Assembly: GCA_964058845.1 (NCBI GenBank)
Contig: CAXKVR010000043.1
Location: 186,001-250,000 of the forward strand
Source: Carex sylvatica
Lineage: Eukaryota > Streptophyta > Magnoliopsida > Poales > Cyperaceae
Length of the DNA: 64,000 nucleotides
Direction: 5' to 3'
Shown one piece after another: positions 45,480-56,609 of this stretch. The translations under genes and the position numbers were made by a program. Position 1 is the stretch's first letter; each line of letters opens with the position of its first letter. The notes under the pieces are model-generated. The model was given only the letters and a program-made list of their open reading frames with translations. It searched no databases and was not told where the DNA came from.

Positions 45480-47360
45480 GAGATATGCTTGTAGATTGAG
45501 TGGGTCAACTGCATGCGGCACCATTCCTTCTCGTGAGTTGTGAGTTGCGACTAGTTCTATATAGAAGCTTACGGTATATATATCACCTAATACATTTATT
45601 ATTTGACACTGTCAATGAGACATACAGATTAACAGTAAAAGAAAAGAAAAGAAAATTAATTAAATATGGGAGATTTCATGTGCACAACATGTTTGACTTA
45701 GAAATGGTACTGATATATAGTTTAAATGGAAGTAGTAATTTTTTTTTAAACGCCAAACCAAGAAAAAGAGCTTGATATATACAATTAATATACTCCTCAA
45801 AGCATTTTATTTTTAACTGCAGGCCGGATTTTGTACAATGAAATAATCAGAAGGTATATAACTAAGAATGTATGATCTTTTATGTATAGAAAGATTATAT
45901 GTCATGATCTAATTAAGATTGGTTGTATTATTGTAAATATTATTAACTTTGGGGAAAAACCATATTTATTATTTTCTAAAGAACCTCATAATATGTTATT
46001 TTCTTTTCGATTGAAAAGGCACTCATCATAAAATATGATATTATAATTTTGTAAATTATTACATTTGATTCAATCAAATACTTCTATTTAGTGAATACAG
46101 AGGAAATGTAACCTCAAATTATCGATAATTTGAATGATATATTAAAAAAAAATGTCATAAAGTGGGATATATGTTCTTATGACCCTGGCCTGGTAGCTTC
46201 ACCGACACTATTAGAATGACAATGTCCATCATATCATTTGATCGAAATGATTGGGATTAGAGCATTATTGGAACTATTGAAATAATTTCATCAAAGCAGT
46301 TCCGTATGAAGTATGAACAATACTAAAATTAAATGCCACAAATAGAGTCAGGTCAGGGGCCACTGTTGTCCCTCCCAAAATAAATAATTAAATACTTTAA
46401 TAATTTAAAGGAGGCCCTCCAAACTCTATGCACATGCTTTTGAAAAAAAGGAAGGGCTAAATCGAAAATTGTATTTCTAAAGAGAAGGAATAGTAAGCAA
46501 AAGTTGCATGGAGTTGCTTTCCCACGTGGAAGGTGGAGGGAGAGGGAGTCCAAATAACGCGTCAACTTCCACCGAAGACACAGAACCTTCGTTAAGGAAA
46601 CAAAAAAATGATAGCTGTTATTTCCACGTATCAAAATTTACAAATAATAATACTTACATGGAAAAAGGCGCAAAGCGCCTGTAGCATTAGCATGCACATC
46701 ACAGGGGACAATTTTTTTTATTGACGGTAATTAATAGAAAATAAGAGAAAAACAGGAATAGTACAGTAATATTTTTATTGATAGTAAAATTAGTATGAAT
46801 TGTACTAATTTTAAAATTTAAAGAAATTTAGGATAAGATTATATTACACCGGTTCTAATTTTTTTTTTTTTTTTAAAGTTTGTTCATCGCAAGCAGGTGA
46901 ATATAAAAGGTTGAGTTTGAATTAGTAATTTTTTTACCGTCTTGAACTCTGCAACATTTTTTTTAATTTTAATGAAACCTTATTGTTTCTTTACATGAGA
47001 ATTGAGAGGGGTATTCATATAGTATTTAATTATTACAATCAATATTCTATCGAATTGAGAGGAGCATCCATATTTAATTATTATATGCTGAAAAATTAAA
47101 ACTTTGTCGTTTCTTTACATGCACTGATCAAAACAATTGAATCAGAAATCTGAGTTGAAATCAGTGCATTTAATACCATTTCAAAGTTTAACATTTTTAA
47201 AATCAGTACAATTCATAGCAATCTAACTACCAATAAAAATATAACTATACTCTTTCTATTTCTCTGTCCTTTTTTTTTATTAATTATTACTAATAAAAAA
47301 TTTCCTCACAACAGACAGCACTACAGCAGTCATTAGTTGGTAGAAAATTTGTAAACTTGT
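45480..47360. other. Intergenic DNA upstream of the LysM gene
   Basis: A short perfect hairpin AGGCGC-AAA-GCGCCT lies at 46666-46680. No coding frame is recognised. The last few hundred bases should hold the LysM promoter. Confidence 0.4.
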
Positions 47361-47458
47361 CATGTGGGTATACTTTTCAAAAGTCTCGCTTCCATAAGTG
47401 CTATTTTAATTGCGTTGAAAGCTTCTATATTAGACTTGGAATCAAACCAAACCTTCTG

Positions 47459-47464
<6 letters not shown>

Positions 47465-47491
<27 letters not shown>
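47465..47491. repeat. (CT)n microsatellite in the LysM leader
   Basis: About 13 CT units some 180 bp upstream of the start codon, presumably in the 5-prime UTR. Confidence 0.85.
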
Positions 47492-47494
<3 letters not shown>

Positions 47495-47668
47495 CACCGA
47501 GCGCGACCCACCACCACCAGAGCTGCCTAATTCTCGACGAAATCACGGGAAAGAATCAACAAAGCTTCAATCTTTAGCGCAATTTCTGGATCTCAAACTG
47601 AGACCTTCCTACTTGGGTCTAATTAAGTCATCAAAGCAGTTGTTAAGTGGGGTATTTTGCTTCTAATA

Positions 47669-49737
47669 ATGGGAATTAGAAGAGAGGAGGTGATTTCTCA
47701 TCCCTTCTCGGAGGATTTCAGCTCCGACGGGTCTAGCTCACCTGAGAGAGAGTTTGATATTAGTTCGCATGATTCGGATTCGTTCTCTTCTTCTAATATG
47801 GGTTCTTCCGATTCGGGAAATTGTACAATTCATCAAGTTTCTAAGTTGGATACACTAGCTGGTCTCGCCATTAAATATGGTGTCGAGGTAATTTTTATTC
47901 AAGAATGATTTTTGTTGTCCAAATGTTGTTTAATTTAGATATTCTTTTTTCAAAAAAAAGTAAATTAAGAGCATTTTTGGAGTCTACACACATATTGCGT
48001 AAAAATTACACAATTTTTTTGCAATAAATGGTTTACTCAGAATATATTCAATTTTGGTGATTCTGATAGTAAAAAGTAGGTTCTAATTAAATTGGTGAAG
48101 TTGACAAATTAAAATTTGGTGAGTTGGATAGTAATAACCGGTCAATTCCAAATATATTCAATTTGGTGCTTTAAATTGTGATAAGTAGGTGGTATTTTAG
48201 ACAAAGAGCTCTTGACCAAGTTCAACAACCTTTACTAATTATTTATAGTCTTAAATTAGTTTTTCTTTATCCTGTTAAATTATCTTTAACTGGGATGTCT
48301 TTTTCAAATTTACTTTATGAGATCAAATTGCTACAATAATGCAATGATGCAATCAAAGATATTAAACAAAATAATAAGAAATTTAAGTTAGTCAAGAAAT
48401 ATTAATCAACCTGAAAGCCATCTTACAATCTGAAATGCAATGTGTTTAGGAAGATTTTATTGTTGTGCAATATTGGGCAAGAAGAAATCCATTTGATTTA
48501 TAATTAATATTTCACTGATGAATATATTGGTAAATGATCGCAGATAGCTGATATAAAAAGGATGAACAATTTAGTAAGTGATCTACAGATGTTTGCTCAC
48601 AAATCATTGCTGATTCCCATCCCTGGATATCACACCCAGTCGCCTCTCCATAGTTCTTTGACCTATTCTAACAATAGGTAGTTTGTTTATCTTTACTTTG
48701 TTCTTTTATTATTATAATATAAAACCTAGTAATAGTTCTTCTACCACTAGTTACCAGTAGTGTTCATTGAACTCAAAATAGAGGAAACCAGCATTTAGAA
48801 AGAAATTATCATGTTAGAAAGTTGAATTGAAGTAATCTATCTTTGTATCTCATATTTTGTTTGAATGAGAAAGCTTAATTTAAGCCAAGAAACACTGTGG
48901 TTGGCTTAAATATTGTACTTTCCCGTCATTGAGGTTTAATTTAAAAACACTTTTTTGTGTTAAGTTTAGGATCACTCCTACTGAACCTTCGAGTTACTGG
49001 TGCTTCAACATTGATCTAAAAGAACTTTTAGTTGAAATTTTCTACCTTGTAAATTCTCTTCAAAATTGTAGCGACACTGCTAGTTTGACCACCTAAAGAA
49101 AAGAAAACAAATACATGTAACAACAGTCATGTATAAGGTGAAATGTATAGTATTCTAAAAAAAGAAAGGTGAAATGTGCTGTTACCAGTAAAATCTTTGG
49201 TACTTCAGTTGTGGAAATTTCATGTGGATCTTCCAACATTTTATGTATGGTCCAATTAACATCATGTACTTTATTTTCATGAACTGAAATCTAAATGATT
49301 GATGAAATATATTTTGCTGCAGAAAACTGCCACCTAGAGCTTTCAGAAAGAAGCCCAATTCGAGTTCAGTATATTCCCCTAAATCTAAATCTCCACCCCA
49401 TAAAACCTCTTCAGCAATGAGCACTCTGCAGAGATACTATGGCCTCTTGCCCCCGAAATCTGACCCGTTAATAGAACAGTGCACTGAAATGGCACTCTTC
49501 GGTGAAGCCACTTTCACCACCAATTCAAACAAAATCTCAGAGATGTATTCAAGGTGGTCCAAGAAGAGCGATAATGATCCATCATACGACTTGATAACAC
49601 CTGAAATGGGAGAATCTAAAGGGTCTTTTTTGCGTAATACCGCTAGTGAGAACTTCTTAACCCACCCGTTATTGGTTGATGGGTTTAATTTTGTGAGGAG
49701 GTCGGCTAGTGCTTCAGGTCTTAGACTGAGGTTTTAG
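47669..49737 (+). CDS. LysM-domain protein (cytosolic/nuclear plant type)
   Basis: Exons 47669-47887, 48544-48677 and 49323-49737 join in frame with GT-AG borders and encode 255 residues. The Ser-rich N-terminus (residues 1-53) has no signal peptide. A single LysM domain spans about residues 54-100: CTIHQVSKLDTLAGLAIKYG, then IADIKRMNNLVSDLQMFAHK and LLIPIPG; it is split by the first intron. The rest is Ser/Pro-rich and probably disordered. Without signal peptide or membrane segment it is not a chitin receptor, and resembles the plant family annotated as peptidoglycan-binding LysM domain-containing protein, of unknown role. The ATG at 47669 is chosen because the frame upstream offers only a TTG. 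Confidence 0.85.
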
Positions 49738-49739
49738 TG

Positions 49740-50125
49740 AGAGGCTATTATGGATTATAAAGTTCTCTGGATTGGTGCTTAATTAATGGCACACACATGT
49801 TTGTGTTGCATTGATTATGTGTGTATTTCGGGTTTAATTGTGTTCACGCTCCATACCCGGTTAAAGGCACAATAGTTGGGAGCTTGTTACATTACAGTTA
49901 TAGATTTGTTAATTGTAACTTGTAAGTCTGGAAAGGGGAAAATGATCCCAACTTAAATACATAAAGGTATAGAGAATTATGGACTTGTGTATTCTTTTTA
50001 TAAATGGAATCTTTGGATGCATTGAGAAACAGGTTAATAGTTTCCTGATTTTTCTTAAAATACAAGTTTATTTGCTATTTTGAAATAAAATTGGGATAGA
50101 CAGAAGAAAGATTTCATTTTACCAG
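49740..50125 (+). other. 3-prime flank of the LysM gene
   Basis: Probable 3-prime UTR followed by AT-rich DNA. No second gene. Confidence 0.45.
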
Positions 50126-50129
50126 TATT

Positions 50130-50820
50130 TACAAAGCCATTTGACATGGTATTTCAAGTCCCTAAACAACCTCGTAATTTGGGGGCTTTTATTGACTTAA
50201 AAACCCAATTAATCAACGGAAATAAAATAAATGGATAGTCGGTGGGTAGTGTGGTTTGTTAGCTTTTTAATAAATTATTGAGATGTTAATGTTATCCTAC
50301 AAATAACTTGACCATGACGATCAATTGATTCTCTGGTTTGTTAGGGAAAAAAGAAAAAGAAAAAGAAAAAGAAAAATAAAAAGGAATTATGAATAATACT
50401 TAATCAACAATTGGTATTTGGCTTGGTCGAGTTGAACAATGGATAATTTTTTTTTTTAAACTTCTTGAAGGCTCAGTCAAAAATATTAAATTGAAGTGTT
50501 TTGCTTTAAGTCTAAAAAATATAAGTGTGCACTTTTTTCTATGACCCGGAAACAACTCACAATTATGATTTGGCATCCATAAATATCCACTAGTCGTATA
50601 ACTCGACAATATTGGTAATATTTCCGAATGAATTAAAAAAAATTCAAAATTAAAAAATAATGGTTTAAAAGTTTTTTGTTAAATAAACAACCTCACCTAA
50701 CTATCATACTGTACAATTCCCAAGAGAGCAATATTAAGAGACAGTTCACAAGATGTATCATTAGTCCCTAGCTCATAATGTTAAGTTATAATCGATGTGG
50801 GAAATCAACTTTTTTTTTTT
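50130..50820. repeat. Local duplication D, copy 1
   Basis: AACAACCTCGTAATTTG, AATAACTTGACCATGACG, ACAATTATGATTTGGCAT and ATAAATATCCACTAG recur in the same order between 52870 and 53340 and again near 54490 (AATGTTTAGTTATAATTAGG). Confidence 0.65.
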
Positions 50821-50999
50821 TTTTTTTTTTGTTAATTGATTAGCTTTTGTTGATTTTAGTTGCTATAGAGTTCTTTTGTACGATGCTGACAGTATATTCT
50901 CAATAGTAAATCGTACTGAAATAAATATATTTGTTGGTTATTACTAATTAGAGAAGAATCCAAAGCTGAGTCGCTGATAATCAAAGCTAGAACAAGGGT

Positions 51000-51119
51000 A
51001 AAAATATTGACAGAGCAGTTTCTACTTCATGCAGCACACAAATCATATGCAGCATTGTTTTCGTTCAATTTTCCGTGCGCTACATGAAGCAAAAACTGCT
51101 TTTTCAATATCTTTACCTG
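51000..51119. ncRNA. Long imperfect hairpin 2, related to the one at 11578
   Basis: Left arm GGTAAAAATATTGACAGAGC, then AGTTTCTACTTCATGCAGCA; the right arm contains GCTACATGAAGCAAAAACTG and ends CAATATCTTTACC. The stem is about 43 bp with a loop of about 30 nt. It shares the outer GGTAAA end and the CATGCAGC(A/G)CAC word with hairpin 1. Confidence 0.4.
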
Positions 51120-51699
51120 AAGGAGAAGGGCTTTATTGTCATTATTTTACTAAATGAAAAGTTAATTATGCATTAATCATAATAAAAAACAATTACCAGC
51201 AGAGTAATAGTTCATAAATCGTTTAGTTTGTTTGTCCGTAGAATTAATATATTAATCCAATTGCATATATATTTATATTGAGAAACATTTAAACGACCAG
51301 TCCTGCCTATCTCTTGCAATTTGAAATATATATGTCATAAGCTTTCGCTTTAATTGTTTATGAGTACAATGGCTATCAGCAGTTCAAATCGATCTTACTC
51401 CATTTCTACGCAATTGAAGGGACTGACACATACCTAACAGTTCTCTGGTCAAATATTAAATATCATATATAATCACCAATTAGGCTAAATTAGGTGTATA
51501 CCTATTAAATTTCTGATATTTTGATATTTCTTCATAAAAAATTTATTTAATGGAACTTTGTCGACTAGACTTTCATTTTATTACTAATTTTTAGAATTAG
51601 TGAATCTCGATTGTTCTTTCTAACTTGGCACAAATCTCAAATTCCAATAATACTGCTCCTGCACTAATCTGAATCTCAAAGCGGATGCGAGTAAATGAA

Positions 51700-52645
51700 A
51701 AAACTCTTTTTTACAGTACTCAGGATGATACATAACATACATGAACCTGGTCAATTGTGCTACTTTTTAAAAATAAAGGAAAAAATAAATTAGATTCTAC
51801 TTTTGGAATAAAGAGAAAGTTTGTTACTTAAATGCACTAATTCAGGGGGACGGTATAAATGTGGTGATATAGGAATAGGATAGGGCCTCATCTGATGTCA
51901 TAATAAATAAGACGCAACTATTCTTTTAACTATATCTCTCTTTCCTTAATAACAAGCTTAATGTCTAGATTTAAATTACACATAGATGAATTTTTCAAAT
52001 TATGCATTTCAACACTTAAGCATGCACTGGTCACGCCGTATATAATCCCAGCGCCCATGGTCCGCGCACCTTTTTTTTCTGCTGAAGGCGGGATTCGAAC
52101 CCAGTTGAGTTCTGTTGGTGTCAAAATTCTTACCACTACACTAGAGTTCATATGTGTTATCTTGTAGATAAATATAATACTTAATTATTTTTCTCTACAA
52201 ATTTGATTTAAATTATAATTATATAAATATCATATATAAAATAATAAAATATATATATATATATTAATAGCTGTATCGTATCTTTCATTTTTGAAAATCG
52301 CCGTATCGCCGTATCCGTATCGTATCAGTATTATTATTGCTTTGAGATTTGTGCAGTACGTATTTGAACGGTTGATTTTCAAAAATATCACGCAAATAAT
52401 GAAATAATAAAACGCTTGATCTTCTTCATTTTATAATATTTTATAATAAAATAATATGTTTCTGTTGTTTTATAATATTTTATAATAAAATAGTGGGATG
52501 CTAGTATTCAAATAAGAACGATATGTTTGCAAACCAAGCAAGCAATTTAACATGTAACACTTACTAACAAAAAGGCTCTTTGTATAAATTAAAGAGCAAC
52601 TCTACTCAACACGAATATAATATCTCAAAGAGATAAAAGGAGAGA
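51700..52645. repeat. Promoter-like module, copy 1 (interrupted)
   Basis: Words ACATACATGAACCTGGTCAA, AATAAAGAGAAAGTTTGTTA, CGGTATAAATGTG and TCTGATGTCATAAT, then after an insertion TATGTTTGCAAACCAAGCAA and TTTGTATAAATTAAAGAGCA. All recur at 61.2-61.5 and 61.9-62.2 kb. The SINE and other DNA (51930-52490) split this copy. Confidence 0.6.
52000..52150 (-). mobile_element. tRNA-derived SINE
   Basis: On the minus strand a Pol III A box (TAGTGGTAAG, 52138-52129) and a B box (GGTTCGAATCC, 52101-52091) lie 28 bp apart and are followed by CCGCC, an A-run and a non-tRNA body (GGACCATGGGCGCTGGG). The cloverleaf is not preserved, so it is not a tRNA gene. The 3-prime end is uncertain. Confidence 0.6.
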
Positions 52646-52700
52646 AGAATGATTTCATTCCATTTCACTTTCACCAATATCTTCAGTTCAACTATACTAC

Positions 52701-52864
52701 TAGGGTCTATTCGGCTACACAGTGAGATTGAAAATGGATACGAAAATGCAAAAAAAATTGAACTGAAAATTACTATTCACGTGGAAAAAAATAAATTCAG
52801 TCTGAGTGAATTTTTATTTTCCCACATAAACAGTAATTTTCAGATAGCAGCCAAACAGGCCCTA
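52701..52864. mobile_element. MITE with TAGGGYCTATTCGGCT-type ends
   Basis: Left TAGGGTCTATTCGGCTAC and right GCAGCCAAACAGGCCCTA are inverted repeats around 130 bp of non-coding DNA. The GGGCCTGTTTGGCT terminus is widespread in plant MITEs. Target duplication is unclear. The short frame over it is not a gene. Confidence 0.6.
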
Positions 52865-52869
52865 TAGTA

Positions 52870-53325
52870 TATGGCATTTACTATTTACGAAGCCTTAAAA
52901 CAACCTCGTAATTTGTGGGCTTAATTTGGATGAGTAGCAAACCCAATTAATTGGATAATTAATACTAGTCTTAAATAAAGTAAAGTATTTTACTTGTTCT
53001 CCTAGAAATAACTTGACCATGACGTCATTCGGAGTTTTTCTATGGCCCGGAAACAGCGCACAATTATGATTTTGACATTCATAAATATCCAAGTAAAAAA
53101 TATAATATAACTACTGGGCATATAACAGCTCGACTATATATATTGATAATATTTTCGAATCACCTAAAATATTTCAAAACTAAAATAAATGTTTTATAAG
53201 CTTTTTGTTTGATATAAACAACATAACTATCATATTATACAATTAACAAGATATAACAATATCTTGTTTTTAATGACTGGATATATATATATAGAAATAT
53301 TAAGAGACTTTTATAAGATATATTA
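52870..53325. repeat. Local duplication D, copy 2 (left part)
   Basis: Matches 50140-50760 in order (AACAACCTCGTAATTTGTGG, ATAACTTGACCATGACGTCA, ACAATTATGATTTTGACATT). The match continues past the foldback element at 54480-54525. Confidence 0.65.
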
Positions 53326-54476
53326 TTAGCGAGTTTGTCTAGTATGATATTAGTGTCATTCAGTCTATATAATATCAATTTCAAAACCTATCAAATTGAC
53401 TTCAAACGGTGAATCCAAACCGTTCAAATTGATCTATTTCATTAGAGCCAGTTCGGTGCCTCCAATTCCCTTGGTTTTTCTAGGCAAATTACAATTTTTC
53501 ACAAAATTTTCCATGCACCGTTCGGAGGCTCGTTTTATTTTCTATTTTAATATCCAAGGGAACTTTGTTGCTATACTTTGTGTTGATATTTTGTAGGAAA
53601 TTTACTACCTAGTCGGACCTCCGTTTTTTTTCTCAAGAATTGAAAGCTAAAACATACAAGAGACATAAAATATATTTTGACAGCAAGCTAGTTGGTAGTT
53701 GTTTAATAATTAATCAAATAGAAATTAAAAATAATTAAAAGAGGAATTATACTAATCAATACTTGTTTAATTAATTAAAATGAAATTAACTTGTATAATT
53801 AAGCACTTAATTAAACAAACATAATTTAATAATACGAAGGCTAAAATTAATTAAACAAGCATAATTTAATAATACAAGAAATTATTAAACAAACATAATT
53901 AAACTAGCAACACTTAATTTTAATAGATTAAGCTAATTTTAGGTTAAGTATTAATACCCTTAATTATAACTAGTGATTAGTATTAATACACTTAATATAG
54001 TTTAATATTATTATTACATCTTCTATAAAAATAAAACAAACAAACATCCTAATAAATTTTCCATGCATTTGCCGAACACCTACATTCACTAATTTTCTAT
54101 TGGTTAAATAACTTTAATTTTGACAAATTGAAATTCCCATTACCATATTAAAACTTACTATCCCACAAAATTCCCATGCTGCCGAACAGGCCTTGTGTGT
54201 TTACATGTAAAATTTATAATTTTTTGAATTTATTCAATATCAAATCAAGCGGTCAAATGTGTGAGTTTTTAAGTTAATTTTAATGTCTTCATTTTTCAAC
54301 ATTTTTAACTGCTTGATTTGATATTAAAATAACTAGAAAATATAAAATTTTTTTGCATGTAAACGCATCACTCATAAAGTAAATTGGTTTGAACGGTTTG
54401 AATTAGTCGTTTAAAGTCTATCCAGTCAATTTTGTAGTTGGTGTCATATGATATCGATGTTATACTAGCCGGACTC
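53326..54476. mobile_element. Foldback element with a nested insertion
   Basis: Left end GTCTAGTATGATATTAGTGT, then CAAATTGACTTCAAACGG; the right end is the inverse (CGTTTAAAGTCTATCCAGTC, GATATCGATGTTATACTAGC). The inner arms TTTACATGTAAAATTT and AAATTTTTTTGCATGTAAA also pair. Nearly 750 bp (53444-54196) interrupt the left arm. Confidence 0.55.
53444..54196. mobile_element. Nested element with GRGCCWGTTCGG ends
   Basis: GAGCCAGTTCGGTGCCTCC on the left and TGCTGCCGAACAGGCC on the right are imperfect inverted termini. The interior is AT-rich and repeats TTAATTAAACAAACATAATT-like words several times (53760-53910). No transposase frame. Confidence 0.45.
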
Positions 54477-54639
54477 ATTATTAGCAGCTAACTAATAATG
54501 TTTAGTTATAATTAGGGTTGGAAAAATGTGTTGTGCAGTGACAAAATTGAATGTAGTCATAAAATGTTTAGTTATTCAAGTAAATTACCATATAATTAAT
54601 GCAGTCACAAATTTATGCTTAATGCATGCAACAGAATAA

Positions 54640-54960
54640 CCGAAATTTTTAAAAATACCATACTTCCAAAAATAACATACCAAAACGTCATGTTTTCTGA
54701 AAATTTTGAATTTTGACACACGGCCGCATCTCCTATGTGCGGCCACCTTTTTGCGGGCCACATCCCCTAGATGCAGTCATCTCCCTTTTTTTTATTCAGA
54801 TTGAACTGCCGCACAAGAAGAAAAAAAAAGGTGACTGCATCCCTTAAATGCGGCTCCCCCAAAAATTGGCTGCTTTTCTTAGATGCAACTATGTTATTTT
54901 TTAAAATTCTAGTTTTTTAGTTTATCATTTTATGAGGTATGATATTTTTAAAAATTTCGG
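54640..54960. mobile_element. Mutator-like non-autonomous element, 321 bp
   Basis: Inverted ends CCGAAATTTTTAAAAATACC and GTATGATATTTTTAAAAATTTCGG-like, bordered by 9-bp direct repeats ACAGAATAA (54631-54639) and CCAGAATAA (54961-54969), eight of nine identical. The interior is several GC-rich words such as GCCGCATCTCCTATGTGCGG, GATGCAGTCATC and GTGACTGCATC that pair with one another. The ends resemble those at 15118-15930. Confidence 0.65.
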
Positions 54961-55225
54961 CCAGAATAAGGCATGAATTGTGCCAGCTGGAGCTTATTTG
55001 TAGAAAAGGATATAGCAATTTTGATTAAGATTTTTCCTTGAATAAATGCTCGGAGCAATTATAAATTCTTATTATTGTAAATATGTGAAGAAAGTTTTGG
55101 TATATTATTCTGTAATACAAATAACATATCTTTTTTGAAACTGGAGGAAAGCATAACGCTTGCAATTATATGCAAATTATTTACGAGCATGGTCCCTGAT
55201 GCATTTTTCTTGTGCTTTTTCATTA

Positions 55226-55623
55226 GAGGATGGTTCCAATGCCTCATTTTTTTTTATACCTCATCATACTTTATATTTTATATCTTTATTTTTAAAGTTC
55301 AAATTATCAATCCGAATCGTTCAACATAATTTTTATACTAAAATATGAATGGAGATGAAATTTTATATTTTTTGGAATTTATTTACTATTTTTTAAGATA
55401 GGTACAAAATCAATATTTTTGAACCGTTCAAAAAACAATAATTTCCTACCCATCTTAAAAAATAGTAAAAAATTTCCAAAAATTATAAAATTTCATCCCT
55501 AAGTATATTTTAGTACATATATCATGTTGAACGGTTCGGATCGACAATTTGAACTTTAAAAAATGAAGATATAAAATATGAGGTAGATGAGGCATGAAAG
55601 ACATGAGGCATTGAAACCCTCTC
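55226..55623. mobile_element. Foldback element, Micron-like family (copy 9)
   Basis: Ends GAGGATGGTTCCAATGCCTC and GAGGCATTGAAACCCTCTC. The mid-arm AAAGTTCAAATTATCAATCC and its inverse continue to TTTACTATTTTTTAAGATAG. Related to the copy at 27722. Confidence 0.7.
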
Positions 55624-55639
55624 TTTTTATTATTATAGA

Positions 55640-56600
55640 TTATGTAGTTTTTGCACATACATTTTTTTTATGTATTATGTAAAAATTGTTTAAGTTTCTT
55701 GCATCTTAATTGTGCAATATTTATAGGTCATTTCTTTGACTTATTTTTATTTATATTAATTAGTAGATATCCTAAATGCAACATCACGGACTCATATATC
55801 TTTTTTTTTTTTTTTTTTTTTTGTGTTTTCATACCTTTAGTTTTTAAAATTTATAATCACTTAAAATCTAAAACTAAAATATGTGTACACATATATTTTT
55901 TTTTTTGTGAAATTTGACTTTGCTTTAATTAGTGAAACTCAAATATTTATAAAAATTAACTGATGTTGATAAGTTAAAGAACGTAATTTTATTTATTTAT
56001 TTTCATTTTAGATAAAGTTAACATGTTACAATTTGTTATATATGCACGAAAAAAGTAATATAGATTGTACAGTTTTAATAAACTCCTGCTATTGCTTCGA
56101 TGGAATTCGATTGTCTGAGTATTTGCCATGTATATATATATACTGACACACATATGTAGATGTAGGAGTGGAACTAGAAAATCTTGATATACAGGAGATT
56201 AAAATTTAAAATACACAATTAATATACAATTAATCTACATATATGTGTCTGAGAAGGCCAGGGAGATTGAAATTTAAAATGCACAATTAATGTAGTTGGA
56301 ACCGCGTGCCCCTGGCCTTCTCGCTAACAGCTTGCTATATATATATATATAATTATATGCCAACCTTGTAGCCTGGCTTGCAATTTCTCTATTAGGGTTC
56401 TATATATATATATAAGCTTTGCTTAATTATCCGGTTTTGACGATCCAATCATATTCTAGCTCTATATAATCATTCAATAAATCTTGCGCGATTTTATAAA
56501 TGCTTTATTGGACAATATAATTAATGATGCGGTAATTTTACAAAAATGTATGCTCAATTATCATTCAATACGAATCTTGTTCAGCATAACGACATAAATG
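55640..56600. other. AT-rich intergenic DNA, no gene seen
   Basis: A (T)22 run is at 55801-55822. Around 56250-56325 an inverted repeat GAGAAGGCCAGGG / CCCTGGCCTTCTC encloses a partial direct repeat of the sequence before it. Confidence 0.45.
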
Positions 56601-56609
56601 CCCTTAATT

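Noticed and set aside
46666..46680. GC hairpin AGGCGC-AAA-GCGCCT as a bacterial-type terminator
   Set aside because: Plant nuclear DNA does not use such terminators and no transcription unit ends there.
52075..52160. tRNA gene on the minus strand near 52.1 kb
   Set aside because: A and B boxes are present but acceptor and anticodon stems do not pair and non-tRNA sequence follows; a SINE fits better.
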